From positions 62,001 to 126,000 of the forward strand of contig NZ_PPHG01000089.1 of NCBI RefSeq assembly GCF_002904295.1: a DNA stretch of 64,000 nucleotides. The letters are read 5' to 3'. The notes below the pieces were generated by a model. The model searched no databases. It had not been told where the DNA came from and saw only the letters and a program-made list of their open reading frames with translations. Each line of letters starts with the position of its first letter. The first letter of the stretch is position 1. The DNA is from Amycolatopsis sp. CA-128772. Its GTDB lineage: Bacteria > Actinomycetota > Actinomycetes > Mycobacteriales > Pseudonocardiaceae. The position numbers and the translations under genes are program-made. This document shows positions 8,844 through 17,496 of the stretch, piece after piece.

Positions 8844-9305
8844 ATGGACGCCGGAGACCTCGCCCCCGACTTCACCCTGCCCGACGACCAGGGCGCCGAG
8901 CGCAAGCTCAGCGACTTCCTGACCACCGGACCAGTGGTCCTGTTCTTCTACCCGGCCGCGATGACCAGTGGCTGCACCGCCGAGAGCTGCCACTTCCGCG
9001 ACCTCGCCGCCGAGTTCGCCGCGGTCGGGGCGCACCGGGTCGGCATCAGCCCGGACGGTGTCACCAAGCAGCGCCAGTTCTCCGACACCCACGGCTTCGA
9101 CTACCCGCTGCTGTCCGATGTGGAGGGTGAGGTCGCGAAGCAGTTCGGCGTCTGGCGGAAACTCCTGCCGCTGCACGCCAAGCGCGCCACCTTCGTGATC
9201 GGCGAGGACCGGAAGATCCTCGCCCGGATCAAGAGCGAGCTCAACTTCACCGTCCACGCCGACCAGGCGCTCAAGGTGCTGCGGGAACGGAACAAGGTGT
9301 CCTGA
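8844..9305 (+). CDS. bcp: Peroxiredoxin, Bcp/PrxQ type
   Basis: A 153-residue cytoplasmic thiol peroxidase. The active site reads FYPAAMTSGCTAESCHFRD: the peroxidatic cysteine of the P-x3-T-x-x-C motif and a resolving cysteine five residues later, as in atypical 2-Cys PrxQ/Bcp. It reduces hydrogen peroxide and organic peroxides using thioredoxin-like donors. GAAGGGA precedes the ATG. The last 35 bases overlap the 3' end of the convergent acetyltransferase gene. Confidence 0.92.
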   Translation: MDAGDLAPDFTLPDDQGAERKLSDFLTTGPVVLFFYPAAMTSGCTAESCHFRDLAAEFAAVGAHRVGISPDGVTKQRQFSDTHGFDYPLLSDVEGEVAKQFGVWRKLLPLHAKRATFVIGEDRKILARIKSELNFTVHADQALKVLRERNKVS

Positions 9306-9834
9306 CCAGCCGCCACACCTGGTTGGTGCCCGTGCACGACGGCGCCAGCGGCTTCTCCGCCGGTTCCGTGCGCACCTTCGTGAACCCGAAGCGGGCCGGC
9401 ACCGCTCCACTTCGGACGTTCCGCTCGTCGTGCTTGATCTCGACGTACCCCGCGCCGAGGCGGAACGCTTCCGCCGTCAGCAGCCGGACCGCCCGGGTGA
9501 TCAGGCCACGGCCGACGAACCCCCGCGCGAGCCAGTAGCCGATCTCGACGCCGCCGTCGCGGGTCATCACGCCGATGCCGCCGGCCAGGTCCGGGCCGGC
9601 CCGGACCGCGTATTCGCAGGATTCGCCGCTCTCCCAGCGCTTTGCGGTCAGCGCGAGGAACTCCGCCGCTTCGGCGTCGGTGTAGCCGCCCGCGACCCAG
9701 ATCAGGAACGGGCGCAGGTGGTCCAGCGACCCCCCGACCGCCGCGGTCAGGGCGGCCCGGTCGGCGGGCCGCCAGCGGGTCAGCGTCAGGTCACCGTCGC
9801 GGTGGGTCTCGGCCGGGATTTCCATGCACCTCAT
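9271..9834 (-). CDS. GNAT-family N-acetyltransferase (RimJ/RimL-like)
   Basis: About 187 residues. It has the GNAT beta-strand and acetyl-CoA loop (VEIGYWLARGFVGRGLITRAVR) and the late NVRSGAVPARFGF segment typical of RimJ/RimL-like acetyltransferases. The acceptor is unknown. Two starts are possible, ATG 9834 (MRC-M) and ATG 9825 (MEIPAETHRDG); neither has a strong ribosome-binding site. The tail beyond the fold (VWRLVRTPCSVPAAP) runs into the peroxiredoxin gene on the other strand, giving a 35-base convergent overlap. Confidence 0.85.
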   Translation of the reverse strand: MRCMEIPAETHRDGDLTLTRWRPADRAALTAAVGGSLDHLRPFLIWVAGGYTDAEAAEFLALTAKRWESGESCEYAVRAGPDLAGGIGVMTRDGGVEIGYWLARGFVGRGLITRAVRLLTAEAFRLGAGYVEIKHDERNVRSGAVPARFGFTKVRTEPAEKPLAPSCTGTNQVWRLVRTPCSVPAAP

Positions 9835-9863
9835 GGTGCCCCGGCCGGGACCTTGCGCGCGAA

Positions 9864-11075
9864 CTAATTCACGATGACGCTGTCCGGCACTTCGCTGTCG
9901 TTCTTCAGCGCGTCGAACAGCTGCTTCGACTTGGCCTTGTCCCAGTTCTCCGCCGACCCGCTGGTCACCGGCACCGTCGTGGTCACCACGCCGCCCGAGG
10001 AGATCCCGCGCATCGCGATCGCCAGGCCGGCCAGGTTGTGCACGTGGTCGCCCGAATCCATGGTCAGCGCGTCCGGCGCCGAGGACAGCAGCGGGAAGAA
10101 GTCGAACGGGTTCAGCAGCGTGCCGGGGCTGGCGATCTGGCTGACCAGCGCGCCGATGAACTTGCGCTGGTTGGCGACGCGGTCGAGGTCCGAACGCGGG
10201 GTCGCCGCGCTGTGGCGCATCCGGACGAAGCCCAGCGCCGAGCGGCCGTCCAGCGACTGGCAGCCGGCCTTGATGTCGATCCCGGTCATGGTGTCGTTCA
10301 TGTCCTTGTCGATGCACATGTCGACCCCGCCGATCGCGTCGACGATCTTGGCGAACCCGCCGAAGCCGATTTCCGCGTAGTGGTCGATGTGCAGCCCGGT
10401 CGCGCCTTCGACGGTCTGCGCGAGCAGCTTCGGGCCGCCGAGCGAGAACGCCGCGTTGATCTTGTTCTTGCCGTGCCCGGGGATCGACACCTGCGAGTCG
10501 CGCGGCAGCGAGAGCAGCGTCGGCTTGGTGGAGTTGTCCGGCAGGTGCGCGACCATGATCGTGTCGGTGCGCTGCCCGCCGCCCGCCGCGGCGACGTCGC
10601 CGGTGGCGAGCCGCTCTTCGTCCTCCGCGGTCAGGCCTTCGCGGCTGTCCGAGCCGACGATCAGCCAGTTGGTGCCGGACGCCGCGACCGGGCGGCCGGA
10701 GTAGTCGGCGAGCGCGTCGACGCGCTTGATCGAGAACTCGAGGTAGACCCAGATGCCGGCGAGGAACACGACGAAGACCAGCACCAGGGCACCGAGGACC
10801 TTGCCGATGCTCCACCGGCGGCGGCGCGGCGGCCGGGACGGCGGGTAGCCGTCGTCCACCGGGCGGCGGGGCGGGGCCTGCCGCGGCGGCGGGGGCGGGG
10901 CGTACTCCGGTTCGCGGGTGCCCATCGGGCGGGTGCGCTCGTCGTACGGGCTGCGGCCCCGTCCGGGCAGCGGCATCATCTGCGCGCGCTGGTGGTCCCG
11001 GGAGCGGCCGGCGGGCGGCCGGGGCGGCGGCATCCGGCGCCCGCCGTCGTCGCCACGGTACGTCATCACCATCAC
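9864..11075 (-). CDS. LytR-CpsA-Psr (LCP) family cell-wall glycopolymer ligase
   Basis: About 403 residues. A disordered, Pro/Arg-rich cytoplasmic N-terminus (about 85 residues) is followed by one transmembrane helix (VLGALVLVFVVFLAGIWVYL) and an extracytoplasmic LCP domain with TNWLIVGSDSREGL, RTDTIMVAHL and TLLSLPRDSQV. These are the conserved arginine and aspartate segments that bind polyprenyl-phosphate substrates. The family attaches glycopolymers such as arabinogalactan or teichoic acid to peptidoglycan. Three in-frame starts lie within 10 bases (11075, 11072-type GTG, ATG 11066); the exact one is not decided. It stands alone, downstream of the cyclopropane synthase gene. Confidence 0.92.
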   Translation of the reverse strand: MMVMTYRGDDGGRRMPPPRPPAGRSRDHQRAQMMPLPGRGRSPYDERTRPMGTREPEYAPPPPPRQAPPRRPVDDGYPPSRPPRRRRWSIGKVLGALVLVFVVFLAGIWVYLEFSIKRVDALADYSGRPVAASGTNWLIVGSDSREGLTAEDEERLATGDVAAAGGGQRTDTIMVAHLPDNSTKPTLLSLPRDSQVSIPGHGKNKINAAFSLGGPKLLAQTVEGATGLHIDHYAEIGFGGFAKIVDAIGGVDMCIDKDMNDTMTGIDIKAGCQSLDGRSALGFVRMRHSAATPRSDLDRVANQRKFIGALVSQIASPGTLLNPFDFFPLLSSAPDALTMDSGDHVHNLAGLAIAMRGISSGGVVTTTVPVTSGSAENWDKAKSKQLFDALKNDSEVPDSVIVN

Positions 11076-11181
11076 CCAATCCCGATCCGGACAAATCTGT
11101 CGCCGTCAGTACACCGCACGCCTTCTCCAGGAAGACGTGCGGCACCGGGGTCGGGTTGCCGACCAGCCGCTTCCCGGGGTT

Positions 11182-11228
11182 CCCAGGGGCGGAGCCCCTG
11201 GGCGGGGGTGCGGGGGTTCGACCCCCGC
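11182..11228. terminator. Tandem hairpins after the cyclopropane synthase gene
   Basis: Two adjacent perfect stems: CCCAGGGGC/GCCCCTGGG (11182-11190 with 11194-11202, loop GGA) and GCGGGGGT/ACCCCCGC (11210-11217 with 11221-11228, loop TCG). They lie just beyond the leftward stop at 11238 and before the LCP start, so they probably separate the two transcripts. There is no U-tract. Confidence 0.55.
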
Positions 11229-11237
11229 AGGACAGGG

Positions 11238-12491
11238 TTACCGGCCGGTCGCCTCGTAGCCGAACTGGTGGACCTTGAGGTACCCGGACCGGAACCCGGC
11301 CTCGGAATAGGCCAGGTAGAACTCCCACATCCGGCGGAAGACGTCGTCGAACCCGAACCCGGCGATGTCGGTCCAGCGGTGCAGGAACCGTTCGCGCCAC
11401 CACCGTAGCGTGCGCGCATAGTCCTGGCCGAACTCGCGCATCCCGGCCAGCTTGAGCCGGGTGTTCGCCTTGACGCCCTCCTCGATCGAGCGCACCGACG
11501 GGATGATGCCGCCCGGGAAGATGTACTTGTGCACCCAGGTGTAGGCGCGCGACGCGGCCAGCATCCGGTCGTGGTCCATGGTGATGGCCTGCAGGCCGAA
11601 CCGCCCGCCGGGGCGCAGCCGTTCGCCGATCGTCGCGTAGAACGCCGGCCAGTAGGACGCGCCGACGGCCTCGATCATCTCGACGCTGACCACGGCGTCG
11701 TACCGGCCGCTCGACTCCCGGTAGTCGCACAGCTTCACGTCGACGCGGCCGGAGAACCCGGCGGCCGCGATCCGCTCGGTGGCCAGCGCGCGCTGCTCCT
11801 CCGAGATGGTCAACGACGTCACGTGGGCGCCGCGGGCGGCGGCGCGGATGGCGAGTTCACCCCATCCGGTACCGATTTCGAGGACCTCGCTGCCCGCGCG
11901 GACGCCGGCGTAGTCGAGGACGCTGTCGATCTTGCGGTGCTGGGCCGCCGTCAGGTCGTCGGCGGGGCCGAACAACGCCGAGGAGTACATCATCGACTCG
12001 TCGAGGAAGGCGCCGAAGAGGTCGTTCGACAGGTCGTAGTGCCGGTGGATGTTGGCCCGCGCGCCTTCGAGGGTGTTCTCCTCGGACGGCGGCTGGGTGC
12101 GCTCGGCGATCCGCCGGAACTTCTGCAGCGCCGGCGGGACGAGGGTGGCCATCCGCTCGGCGAACGGCGTCAGCACCTCGGCCAGCTCGGACGCGGTCCA
12201 GTCGCCGGCCATGTAGGACTCGCCGAAGCCGATCTTGGCGTCGACGCCGAGGCGGTGGAAGAACGCTTCGGGCCGCAGGACCCGCATTTCGGGTGCTTCC
12301 GGGCCGCCGGCGCCGAGCACGGTGCCGTCCGGGAACGTGACCCGCACGTCGAGCGGGCGGACCGCGCGGCGGAACAGCGCGGCGGCGATCCGCGCGCGCA
12401 GCGCGGAGTGGGGTGGGGTGGCGAGCCCCGGCCAGCGGGACTCGTCCGGGACGTCCTGGGCCGACGCCCGGTCAGCGCTCAAAATGGTCAC
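11238..12491 (-). CDS. Cyclopropane-fatty-acyl-phospholipid synthase family methyltransferase
   Basis: A 417-residue SAM-dependent enzyme that methylenates unsaturated acyl chains of membrane lipids. It shows the family's IGFGESYMAGDW, HYDLSNDLF and MMYSSALF segments, the SAM loop VLEIGTGWGELAIRAA, and C-terminal aromatic-rich helices. The GTG at 12491 is chosen because GGAGGGAG precedes it; longer frames upstream lack a signal. Alternative activities such as 10-methyl-stearate synthesis are possible but no partner oxidoreductase is adjacent. It is monocistronic as far as can be seen. Confidence 0.9.
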   Translation of the reverse strand: MTILSADRASAQDVPDESRWPGLATPPHSALRARIAAALFRRAVRPLDVRVTFPDGTVLGAGGPEAPEMRVLRPEAFFHRLGVDAKIGFGESYMAGDWTASELAEVLTPFAERMATLVPPALQKFRRIAERTQPPSEENTLEGARANIHRHYDLSNDLFGAFLDESMMYSSALFGPADDLTAAQHRKIDSVLDYAGVRAGSEVLEIGTGWGELAIRAAARGAHVTSLTISEEQRALATERIAAAGFSGRVDVKLCDYRESSGRYDAVVSVEMIEAVGASYWPAFYATIGERLRPGGRFGLQAITMDHDRMLAASRAYTWVHKYIFPGGIIPSVRSIEEGVKANTRLKLAGMREFGQDYARTLRWWRERFLHRWTDIAGFGFDDVFRRMWEFYLAYSEAGFRSGYLKVHQFGYEATGR

Positions 12492-12580
12492 GGGTTCTCC
12501 CTCCGGCCGGCTGCGCCGGATCGATCCTAGTTCGCCGCACCCCGCGGCGCGTTTCGCCGAATGCCCTGTTCGGGGCGTTT

Positions 12581-13273
12581 TCATACCGAAATTCGCAGCC
12601 GCTCGGGCCCGGTCGCGGCCCACGCCTCACGCAGCGCGCCGCCGTCGTTCCCGGCGAGCAGGTCCCGGGTGAACGCCACCGTCAGCCGGGTCCACACCCC
12701 GGCCCGGCGCAGCATCGCGTGCCCCTCGTTCGCGATTTCGAACCGGGCGACGCGGGCGGCGACCAGCGCGGCGCGTTCGGCGAAGGCGTGCGACTCCGCC
12801 GGGCTCGTCATCCGGTCACGGGTGCCGTGCACGATGAGGACGGACCGCCCGGCGACGGCGTCGACCGGCTCCCCCCGCGGCGTCCACGGCGCCAGCGCGC
12901 AGACCCCGCGCACGGCCGGGTCGTCGGCCACGCGCAGGGCCACCCGTGCCCCCATCGAGTGACCCACCAGGACGACCGGCAGGCCGGGGTGCTCGGCGCG
13001 GATGCGGTCGAGGGCCCAGCGGGCGTCGCCGACCGGGTCCTCCGCGGGGGCGTTCCAGCCGTAGCGGCGGTTGCGCAGCAGCCGCACCTCGACGCCGTTC
13101 TTCCGCCCGGCCCGGTGCAGGGCGCGGGCCATCGGGACCATCCGCAGGTGGGCGAGCTTCCAGGGCGGCACCGCGCCCGTGCCGCGTTCCGCACCGCCGT
13201 GCAGCACGAGCACGACCGCTTCGGTCCGCCCGCGCGCCGGCCACCGCGACACCGCCGGTTCCGCCTCGCTCAC
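12581..13273 (-). CDS. Alpha/beta hydrolase (dienelactone hydrolase-like)
   Basis: A 230-residue serine hydrolase. VLVLHGGAERG gives the oxyanion strand, GHSMG the nucleophile elbow, GTRDRMT the acid and NEGHAML the catalytic histidine. No signal peptide, so it is cytoplasmic. The GTG at 13273 follows GGGAGG at a good distance. The substrate is unknown. It lies upstream of, and in the same direction as, the cyclopropane synthase, with about 90 bases between them, so a common transcript is possible but not required. Confidence 0.85.
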   Translation of the reverse strand: MSEAEPAVSRWPARGRTEAVVLVLHGGAERGTGAVPPWKLAHLRMVPMARALHRAGRKNGVEVRLLRNRRYGWNAPAEDPVGDARWALDRIRAEHPGLPVVLVGHSMGARVALRVADDPAVRGVCALAPWTPRGEPVDAVAGRSVLIVHGTRDRMTSPAESHAFAERAALVAARVARFEIANEGHAMLRRAGVWTRLTVAFTRDLLAGNDGGALREAWAATGPERLRISV

Positions 13274-13408
13274 CCAAACCTCCCACTGTCCGGGACTTCC
13301 GCATCCCGACGTTCGGGTCAACCTTGATCGGTCACCCGGCTATTCCACCGCCTGCCACCATCTTCGCGGTAGATTCGGCGCCCGATCCCCGACGGAAGGG
13401 TGGGTGTG

Positions 13409-14134
13409 GTGAGCGCCACGGACATCGCGGGCAGTGTCGCCAAGCAACTGGCGGACGTCGAACAGGCCAACGCCGAGGCGGTGCACGCGGCGGCGGACCT
13501 CGTGCTGGGGGTGATCCGCGCCGACGCACTGGTCTATACCGCCGGCGCCGGGCACTCGCTGGCGGCGGTCGCCGAGACGTTCTACCGGGCCGGCGGCCTG
13601 GCCTGCGTCTACCCGCTGTACCACCCGGAGCTGCTCCCGCTGCACGGCGCGGTGTCGAGCACGCGGACCGAGCGGCGCACCGGTCTGGCCGCGGAGGTGC
13701 TGGCCGAGCGCGCGCCGGGGCCGGACGACGTGCTGGTGGTGTTTTCGACCTCCGGGGTCAACCCGTACCCGGTCGAGCTGTGCATCGAGGCGCGCGAGCG
13801 GGGCGCGGCGGTGATCGCGGTGACGTCGCGGGCGTGCGTGGCGGCGGCGCCGCGGCGGTCGTCGAGCACGCTGGTCGAGCAGGGCACGGTGGTGCTGGAC
13901 TCGCTGGTCGTCCCCGGCGACGCAAGCTACCCGCCGGACGCGCCGCGCACCGCCCCGCTGTCCACTGTGGTCAACGCGTTCCTGTGGAACCTGGTGCTGG
14001 CCCAGGTGTACGACCGCGGAACGGCCGAGGGCCTCGAGGTCCCGCTGTGGCGGAGCTCCAATGTGGAGGGTGGCGACGAGGCGAACGCCGCGCTGCTGGC
14101 GAAGTACGGCGAAATCGTCCCCCGCCTGCGGTAG
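13409..14134 (+). CDS. SIS-domain protein (UPF0309-like phosphosugar-binding)
   Basis: About 241 residues with one sugar-isomerase fold: DALVYTAGAGHSLAAVAETF and DDVLVVFSTSGVNPYPVEL are the two phosphosugar-binding segments, and the C-terminus (LWRSSNVEGGDEAN) matches the uncharacterised UPF0309 group. Members bind phosphorylated sugars as isomerases or regulators; no isomerase partner is visible. Consecutive GTG codons at 13400, 13406 and 13409 follow GGAAGGG; 13409 (VSATDIAG) gives the best spacing and family-like start. It ends at a strong terminator. Confidence 0.8.
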   Translation: MSATDIAGSVAKQLADVEQANAEAVHAAADLVLGVIRADALVYTAGAGHSLAAVAETFYRAGGLACVYPLYHPELLPLHGAVSSTRTERRTGLAAEVLAERAPGPDDVLVVFSTSGVNPYPVELCIEARERGAAVIAVTSRACVAAAPRRSSSTLVEQGTVVLDSLVVPGDASYPPDAPRTAPLSTVVNAFLWNLVLAQVYDRGTAEGLEVPLWRSSNVEGGDEANAALLAKYGEIVPRLR

Positions 14135-14149
14135 TTCGTCGGAAAGCAC

Positions 14150-14187
14150 CCGCCGGGCACGTCTTGACGCGCGTGCCCGGCGGTTTT
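14150..14187 (+). terminator. Rho-independent terminator of the SIS gene
   Basis: A perfect 12-bp stem (14150-14161 with 14072+ on the right arm at 14172-14183), a 10-base loop, then TTTT. It lies 15 bases after the stop codon. Confidence 0.85.
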
Positions 14188-14198
14188 GACGTCGACAT

Positions 14199-14212
14199 AC
14201 CGACTGGTCGGT
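14199..14212. promoter_or_regulatory. Candidate TetR-type operator upstream of the esterase
   Basis: ACCGAC-TG-GTCGGT is a perfect 6-bp inverted repeat with a 2-base spacer, about 30 bases before the esterase ATG. This compact form is typical of TetR-family sites. No TetR gene is adjacent, so the regulator would be encoded elsewhere. Confidence 0.45.
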
Positions 14213-14241
14213 GTGGACCGGTCGCTCCCGGAGGAGGTCCG

Positions 14242-15402
14242 ATGGACGGCGCCACGGCGACGGTGCACGGCGAGTGCGCACCCGGCTTCGAGCCGGTGCG
14301 CGAGGCGTTCGAGGAGAACTTCCGCTCCCGCGGCGAGCTGGGGGCCGCGTTCACCGCCATCCGCCACGGCGAAGTCGTGGCGGACCTGTGGGGCGGCTGG
14401 TCCGGTCCGGACCGCGCGCGGCCGTGGCAGCCGGACACCCTGGCCAACGTCTGGTCGACGACCAAGGGCATGACGGCGCTCTGCACGCACCGGCTCGCCG
14501 ACGCGGGCGAGCTCGACGTCGACGCCCCGGTCGCGAAGTACTGGCCGGAGTTCGCCGCCGCGGGCAAGGACGGGATCCCGGTGCGCTGGCTGCTTTCGCA
14601 CCGCTCCGGCGTGCCCGGGATCGGTCTGGACCGGCCGGTGCGGGTCGAGGAGCTCTACGACTGGGACCTGATGACGTCGTTGTTCGCGGCGCAGGAACCG
14701 CTGACCGAGCCCGGGTCCGCGGGTGGTTACCACGCGCTCGCGTACGGCTGGCTCGTCGGCGAGGTCGTCCGGCGGATCGCCGGGCAGGGCATCCGCGAGT
14801 TCTTCGCCGAGCAGGTCGCCGGGCCGCTGGGCGCGGACTTCTCGATCGGCCTCGCGCCGGACACCGACCTGGACCGCTGCGCGACCCTGGTGGACCCGGT
14901 CGTGCCGGAGGAGGTGGCGAACGCGCTGGCCGCGGCGTTCGCGGCGGCCGGCCCGGTCGCGCAGGCCGCGTTGATGAACCCGCGCGTCCAGGGCCACGAC
15001 GCCAACGACCCGGCGTGGCGGCGTGCGGTGCTGCCGGCGTTGAACGGCCACGGCACGGCCCGCGCGATCGCCACGATCTACGCCGGCCTGACCGACGGCA
15101 CGCTCCTGTCCCCGGCGGGGCTGGCCCGGGCGCGCGAGAGCCAGGGCAAGGAGATCGACGCGGTGCTCGGCCTGCCGAACGAGTGGGGCCTGGGCTTCTA
15201 CCTCGGCAGCGACGCCCGCGGCTTCGGCCCCAACCCCGCGGCCTTCGGCCACGACGGCCTCGGCGGCTCCACCGGCGCCGCCGACCCGGAGAACGGCATC
15301 GCCTTCGGCTACACCCTCAACCAGCTGGGCCCCCTGATCCGCGACGACCCCCGCAAAATGGCCCTCGTCCAAGCCCTCCACGAGTCCCTCCCCAACACGT
15401 AA
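14242..15402 (+). CDS. Serine hydrolase of the beta-lactamase / family VIII esterase fold
   Basis: A 386-residue protein. WSTTKGM is the SxxK motif (serine near residue 77), HALAYGW supplies the tyrosine motif, and FGHDGLGGS replaces the KTG box, as in EstB-like family VIII esterases rather than true class C beta-lactamases. There is no signal peptide, which also argues for an intracellular esterase. GGAGGAGG precedes the ATG. It is the last gene before the 126-bp palindromic array. Confidence 0.87.
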   Translation: MDGATATVHGECAPGFEPVREAFEENFRSRGELGAAFTAIRHGEVVADLWGGWSGPDRARPWQPDTLANVWSTTKGMTALCTHRLADAGELDVDAPVAKYWPEFAAAGKDGIPVRWLLSHRSGVPGIGLDRPVRVEELYDWDLMTSLFAAQEPLTEPGSAGGYHALAYGWLVGEVVRRIAGQGIREFFAEQVAGPLGADFSIGLAPDTDLDRCATLVDPVVPEEVANALAAAFAAAGPVAQAALMNPRVQGHDANDPAWRRAVLPALNGHGTARAIATIYAGLTDGTLLSPAGLARARESQGKEIDAVLGLPNEWGLGFYLGSDARGFGPNPAAFGHDGLGGSTGAADPENGIAFGYTLNQLGPLIRDDPRKMALVQALHESLPNT

Positions 15403-15406
15403 TCCC

Positions 15407-15532
15407 CGTGATCAGAGCCGGAACCCACGTGATTGGGGCCGTAACTCGCGTGATTGGAGCCGTAACTAACGAGTTCCGGCTCCAATCACGCGAGATCCGG
15501 CTTGAATCACGCCAGTTCCGGCTCTGATCACG
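15407..15532. repeat. Array of six 21-bp units forming a 126-bp palindrome
   Basis: Three direct 21-bp units (15407, 15428, 15449), consensus CGTGATTGGAGCCGKAACTCG, are followed without a gap by three inverted copies (15470, 15491, 15512). The period is exactly 21 throughout, and outer, middle and inner units pair with each other. The array fills the space between two convergent genes and contains the stop codon of the ABC transporter at 15528. As RNA it would fold into one long hairpin on either strand, so bidirectional termination is likely. Confidence 0.9.
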
Positions 15533-17399
15533 CGACGGCGGGTTCTTCGTCGGCGAACTGGGTTGCGTGGAGGGTTGCGTAGCGGCCGCCGGCGGCCAGG
15601 AGTTCGTCGTGGGTGCCGCGCTCGACGATCTCGCCGTGCTCCAGGACGAGGATGCGGTCGGCCGCGCGGACCGTCGACAGCCGGTGGGCGATGACCAGGG
15701 CCGTGCGGCCGGCCAGCGCGTGCGTCAGTGCCTCGGCGACCGCGGCCTCCGACTCGGAGTCCAGGTGCGCGGTGGCCTCGTCCAGGATGACGACCTTGGG
15801 CTGGGCCAGCAGCAGCCGCGCGATGGTCAGCCGCTGGCGCTCGCCGCCGGACAGGCGGTAGCCGCGCTCGCCGACCGTCGTGTCGAGGCCGTCCGGCAGG
15901 GACCGCGCCAGCTCGCCGAGCCGGGCCCGCTCCAGGGCCGCCCAGATCTCGTCGTCGGTGACCTCCGGGCGCGCGTACGCCAGGTTCGCGCGGATCGTGT
16001 CGTGGAACAGGTGCCCGTCCTGCGTCACGACGCCGACCGTCTCCCGCAGCGACGCGAAACTCAGGTCCCGGACGTCCACATCGGACAGCCGCACCGCGCC
16101 GGCGTCGACGTCGTACAGCCGCGGCAGCAGCGACGCGATCGTCGACTTCCCCGCGCCCGAAGACCCGACCAGCGCGACCATCTCCCCCGGCTCGGCGCGG
16201 AAGGAGATGCCGTGCAGCACCTCTTCGCCGCCGCGGTGGTCGAGCGTGGCGACGTCCTCCAGCGACGCCAGCGAGTACCGGTCCGCGGCCGGGTAGCCGA
16301 AGCGGACGTCCGCGAACTCGACCGAGACGCCCTCCGACGGCGGCAGCGCCCGCGCGGCCGGCTTCTCCTTGATCATCGGGTCCAGGTCGAGGACCTCGAA
16401 GACCCGCTCGAACGACACGAGGGCCGTCATCACGTCGACGCGGACGTTGGCCAGCGCGGTCAGCGGCGCGTAGAGGCGGGTCAGCAGCAGCGCCAGTGCG
16501 ACGACCGTGCCCGGCGCGAGCTTGCCGGTCAGCGCGAGATACCCGCCGAGGCCGTAGACGAGCGCCTGGGCCAGCGCCGACACCAGGGTCAGGCTGGTCA
16601 TGAACCAGCGGGTCAGCATCGCGGTCCGCACGCCGATGTCGCGAACGCGCCCGGCCCGCAGCGCGAAGTCGTCCGCCTCCTGCACCGGCCGGCCGAACAG
16701 CTTCACCAGCGTCGCGCCCGGCGCGGAGAACCGCTCGGTCATCTGCGTGGTCATCCCGGCGTTGAGGTCCGCGGCCTCCCGCTGCAGCCCGGCCATCCGC
16801 CGCCCGAGCCGCCGCGCCGGGATCACGAAGATCGGCAGCAGCACCAGCGCGATCAAGGTGACCTGCCAGGACAGCGTGAGCATCACGGCCAGCGACAGCG
16901 CCAGCTGGATGACGTTGGTGACCAGCCCGGACAGCGTCGCGGTGAACGTCCGCTGCGCGCCGATGACGTCGTTGTTGAGCCGCGAGACCAGCGCCCCGGT
17001 GCGGGTGCGCGTGAAGAACGCGATCGGCATGCGCTGCACGTGCTCGAACACCGCGCGCCGCAGGTCGAAGATGATGCCCTCGCCGATGCGCGCGGACTGC
17101 CACCGCTCGACCAGCCCGAACCCGGCGTCGGCGATCGCCAGCACGGCGATGACGACGGCGAGCCAGATGACCAGCGGCAGGTCGCGGCCGCCGACGATCG
17201 CGTCGACCACCTTGCCCGCCAGCACGGGGGTCGTCACGGCCAGCACGGCCGAGACGACGGTCAGCACGAGGAAGGCCAGCAGGCGCCGCCAGTGCGGCCG
17301 GGCGAAGCGGGCGACGCGCTTGAGCGTGCCGCGGCTCAGCGCCTTGGGTGTGTCGCCGGCGCGCATCGCCGAACTCCACAACCCCCACATGTTGTCCAC
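15528..17399 (-). CDS. ABC transporter, fused permease and ATPase (multidrug/lipid exporter type)
   Basis: A 623-residue half-transporter. The N-terminal six-helix exporter domain (about residues 35-330) is followed by a nucleotide-binding domain with Walker A GSSGAGKST, signature LSGGERQR and Walker B VVILDEATAHLD, plus the H-loop IAHRLST. It probably works as a homodimer in the cytoplasmic membrane. The ATG at 17399 is used; a second ATG three codons later is possible. A MarR gene lies 97 bases upstream in the same direction and a near-perfect palindrome precedes the start, so MarR control is likely. The substrate is unknown. Confidence 0.92.
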   Translation of the reverse strand: MDNMWGLWSSAMRAGDTPKALSRGTLKRVARFARPHWRRLLAFLVLTVVSAVLAVTTPVLAGKVVDAIVGGRDLPLVIWLAVVIAVLAIADAGFGLVERWQSARIGEGIIFDLRRAVFEHVQRMPIAFFTRTRTGALVSRLNNDVIGAQRTFTATLSGLVTNVIQLALSLAVMLTLSWQVTLIALVLLPIFVIPARRLGRRMAGLQREAADLNAGMTTQMTERFSAPGATLVKLFGRPVQEADDFALRAGRVRDIGVRTAMLTRWFMTSLTLVSALAQALVYGLGGYLALTGKLAPGTVVALALLLTRLYAPLTALANVRVDVMTALVSFERVFEVLDLDPMIKEKPAARALPPSEGVSVEFADVRFGYPAADRYSLASLEDVATLDHRGGEEVLHGISFRAEPGEMVALVGSSGAGKSTIASLLPRLYDVDAGAVRLSDVDVRDLSFASLRETVGVVTQDGHLFHDTIRANLAYARPEVTDDEIWAALERARLGELARSLPDGLDTTVGERGYRLSGGERQRLTIARLLLAQPKVVILDEATAHLDSESEAAVAEALTHALAGRTALVIAHRLSTVRAADRILVLEHGEIVERGTHDELLAAGGRYATLHATQFADEEPAVA

Positions 17400-17417
17400 G
17401 GGAACCCCCAGTCTCGG

Positions 17418-17441
17418 AAACCTCCAGCATAGCTGAGGTTT
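17418..17441. promoter_or_regulatory. Palindrome upstream of the ABC exporter (candidate MarR operator)
   Basis: AAACCTC-CAGC-ATA-GCTG-AGGTTT (17418-17441) is a palindrome interrupted by one unpaired base. It lies 19 bases before the ABC start codon, where binding would block transcription. Its sequence differs from the operator in front of marR at 17949-17975, so shared regulation is not proven. Confidence 0.5.
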
Positions 17442-17496
17442 TCGGCGGATATGACCTGGACAACGTCACCATTGCCCGATTGCTTCCCCCGGCCGT

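Noticed and set aside
6696..9410. Very long open frame on the - strand
   Set aside because: It is antisense to the GGDEF-EAL and peroxiredoxin genes, Arg/Gln-rich and without domains; a GC-rich shadow.
11210..11228. GGTTCGA segment resembling a tRNA T-arm
   Set aside because: No acceptor, anticodon or D-arm can be built around it; it is one of two terminator-like hairpins.
15407..15532. Possible CRISPR-like array
   Set aside because: Units are contiguous without spacers and half are inverted; no cas genes are nearby.
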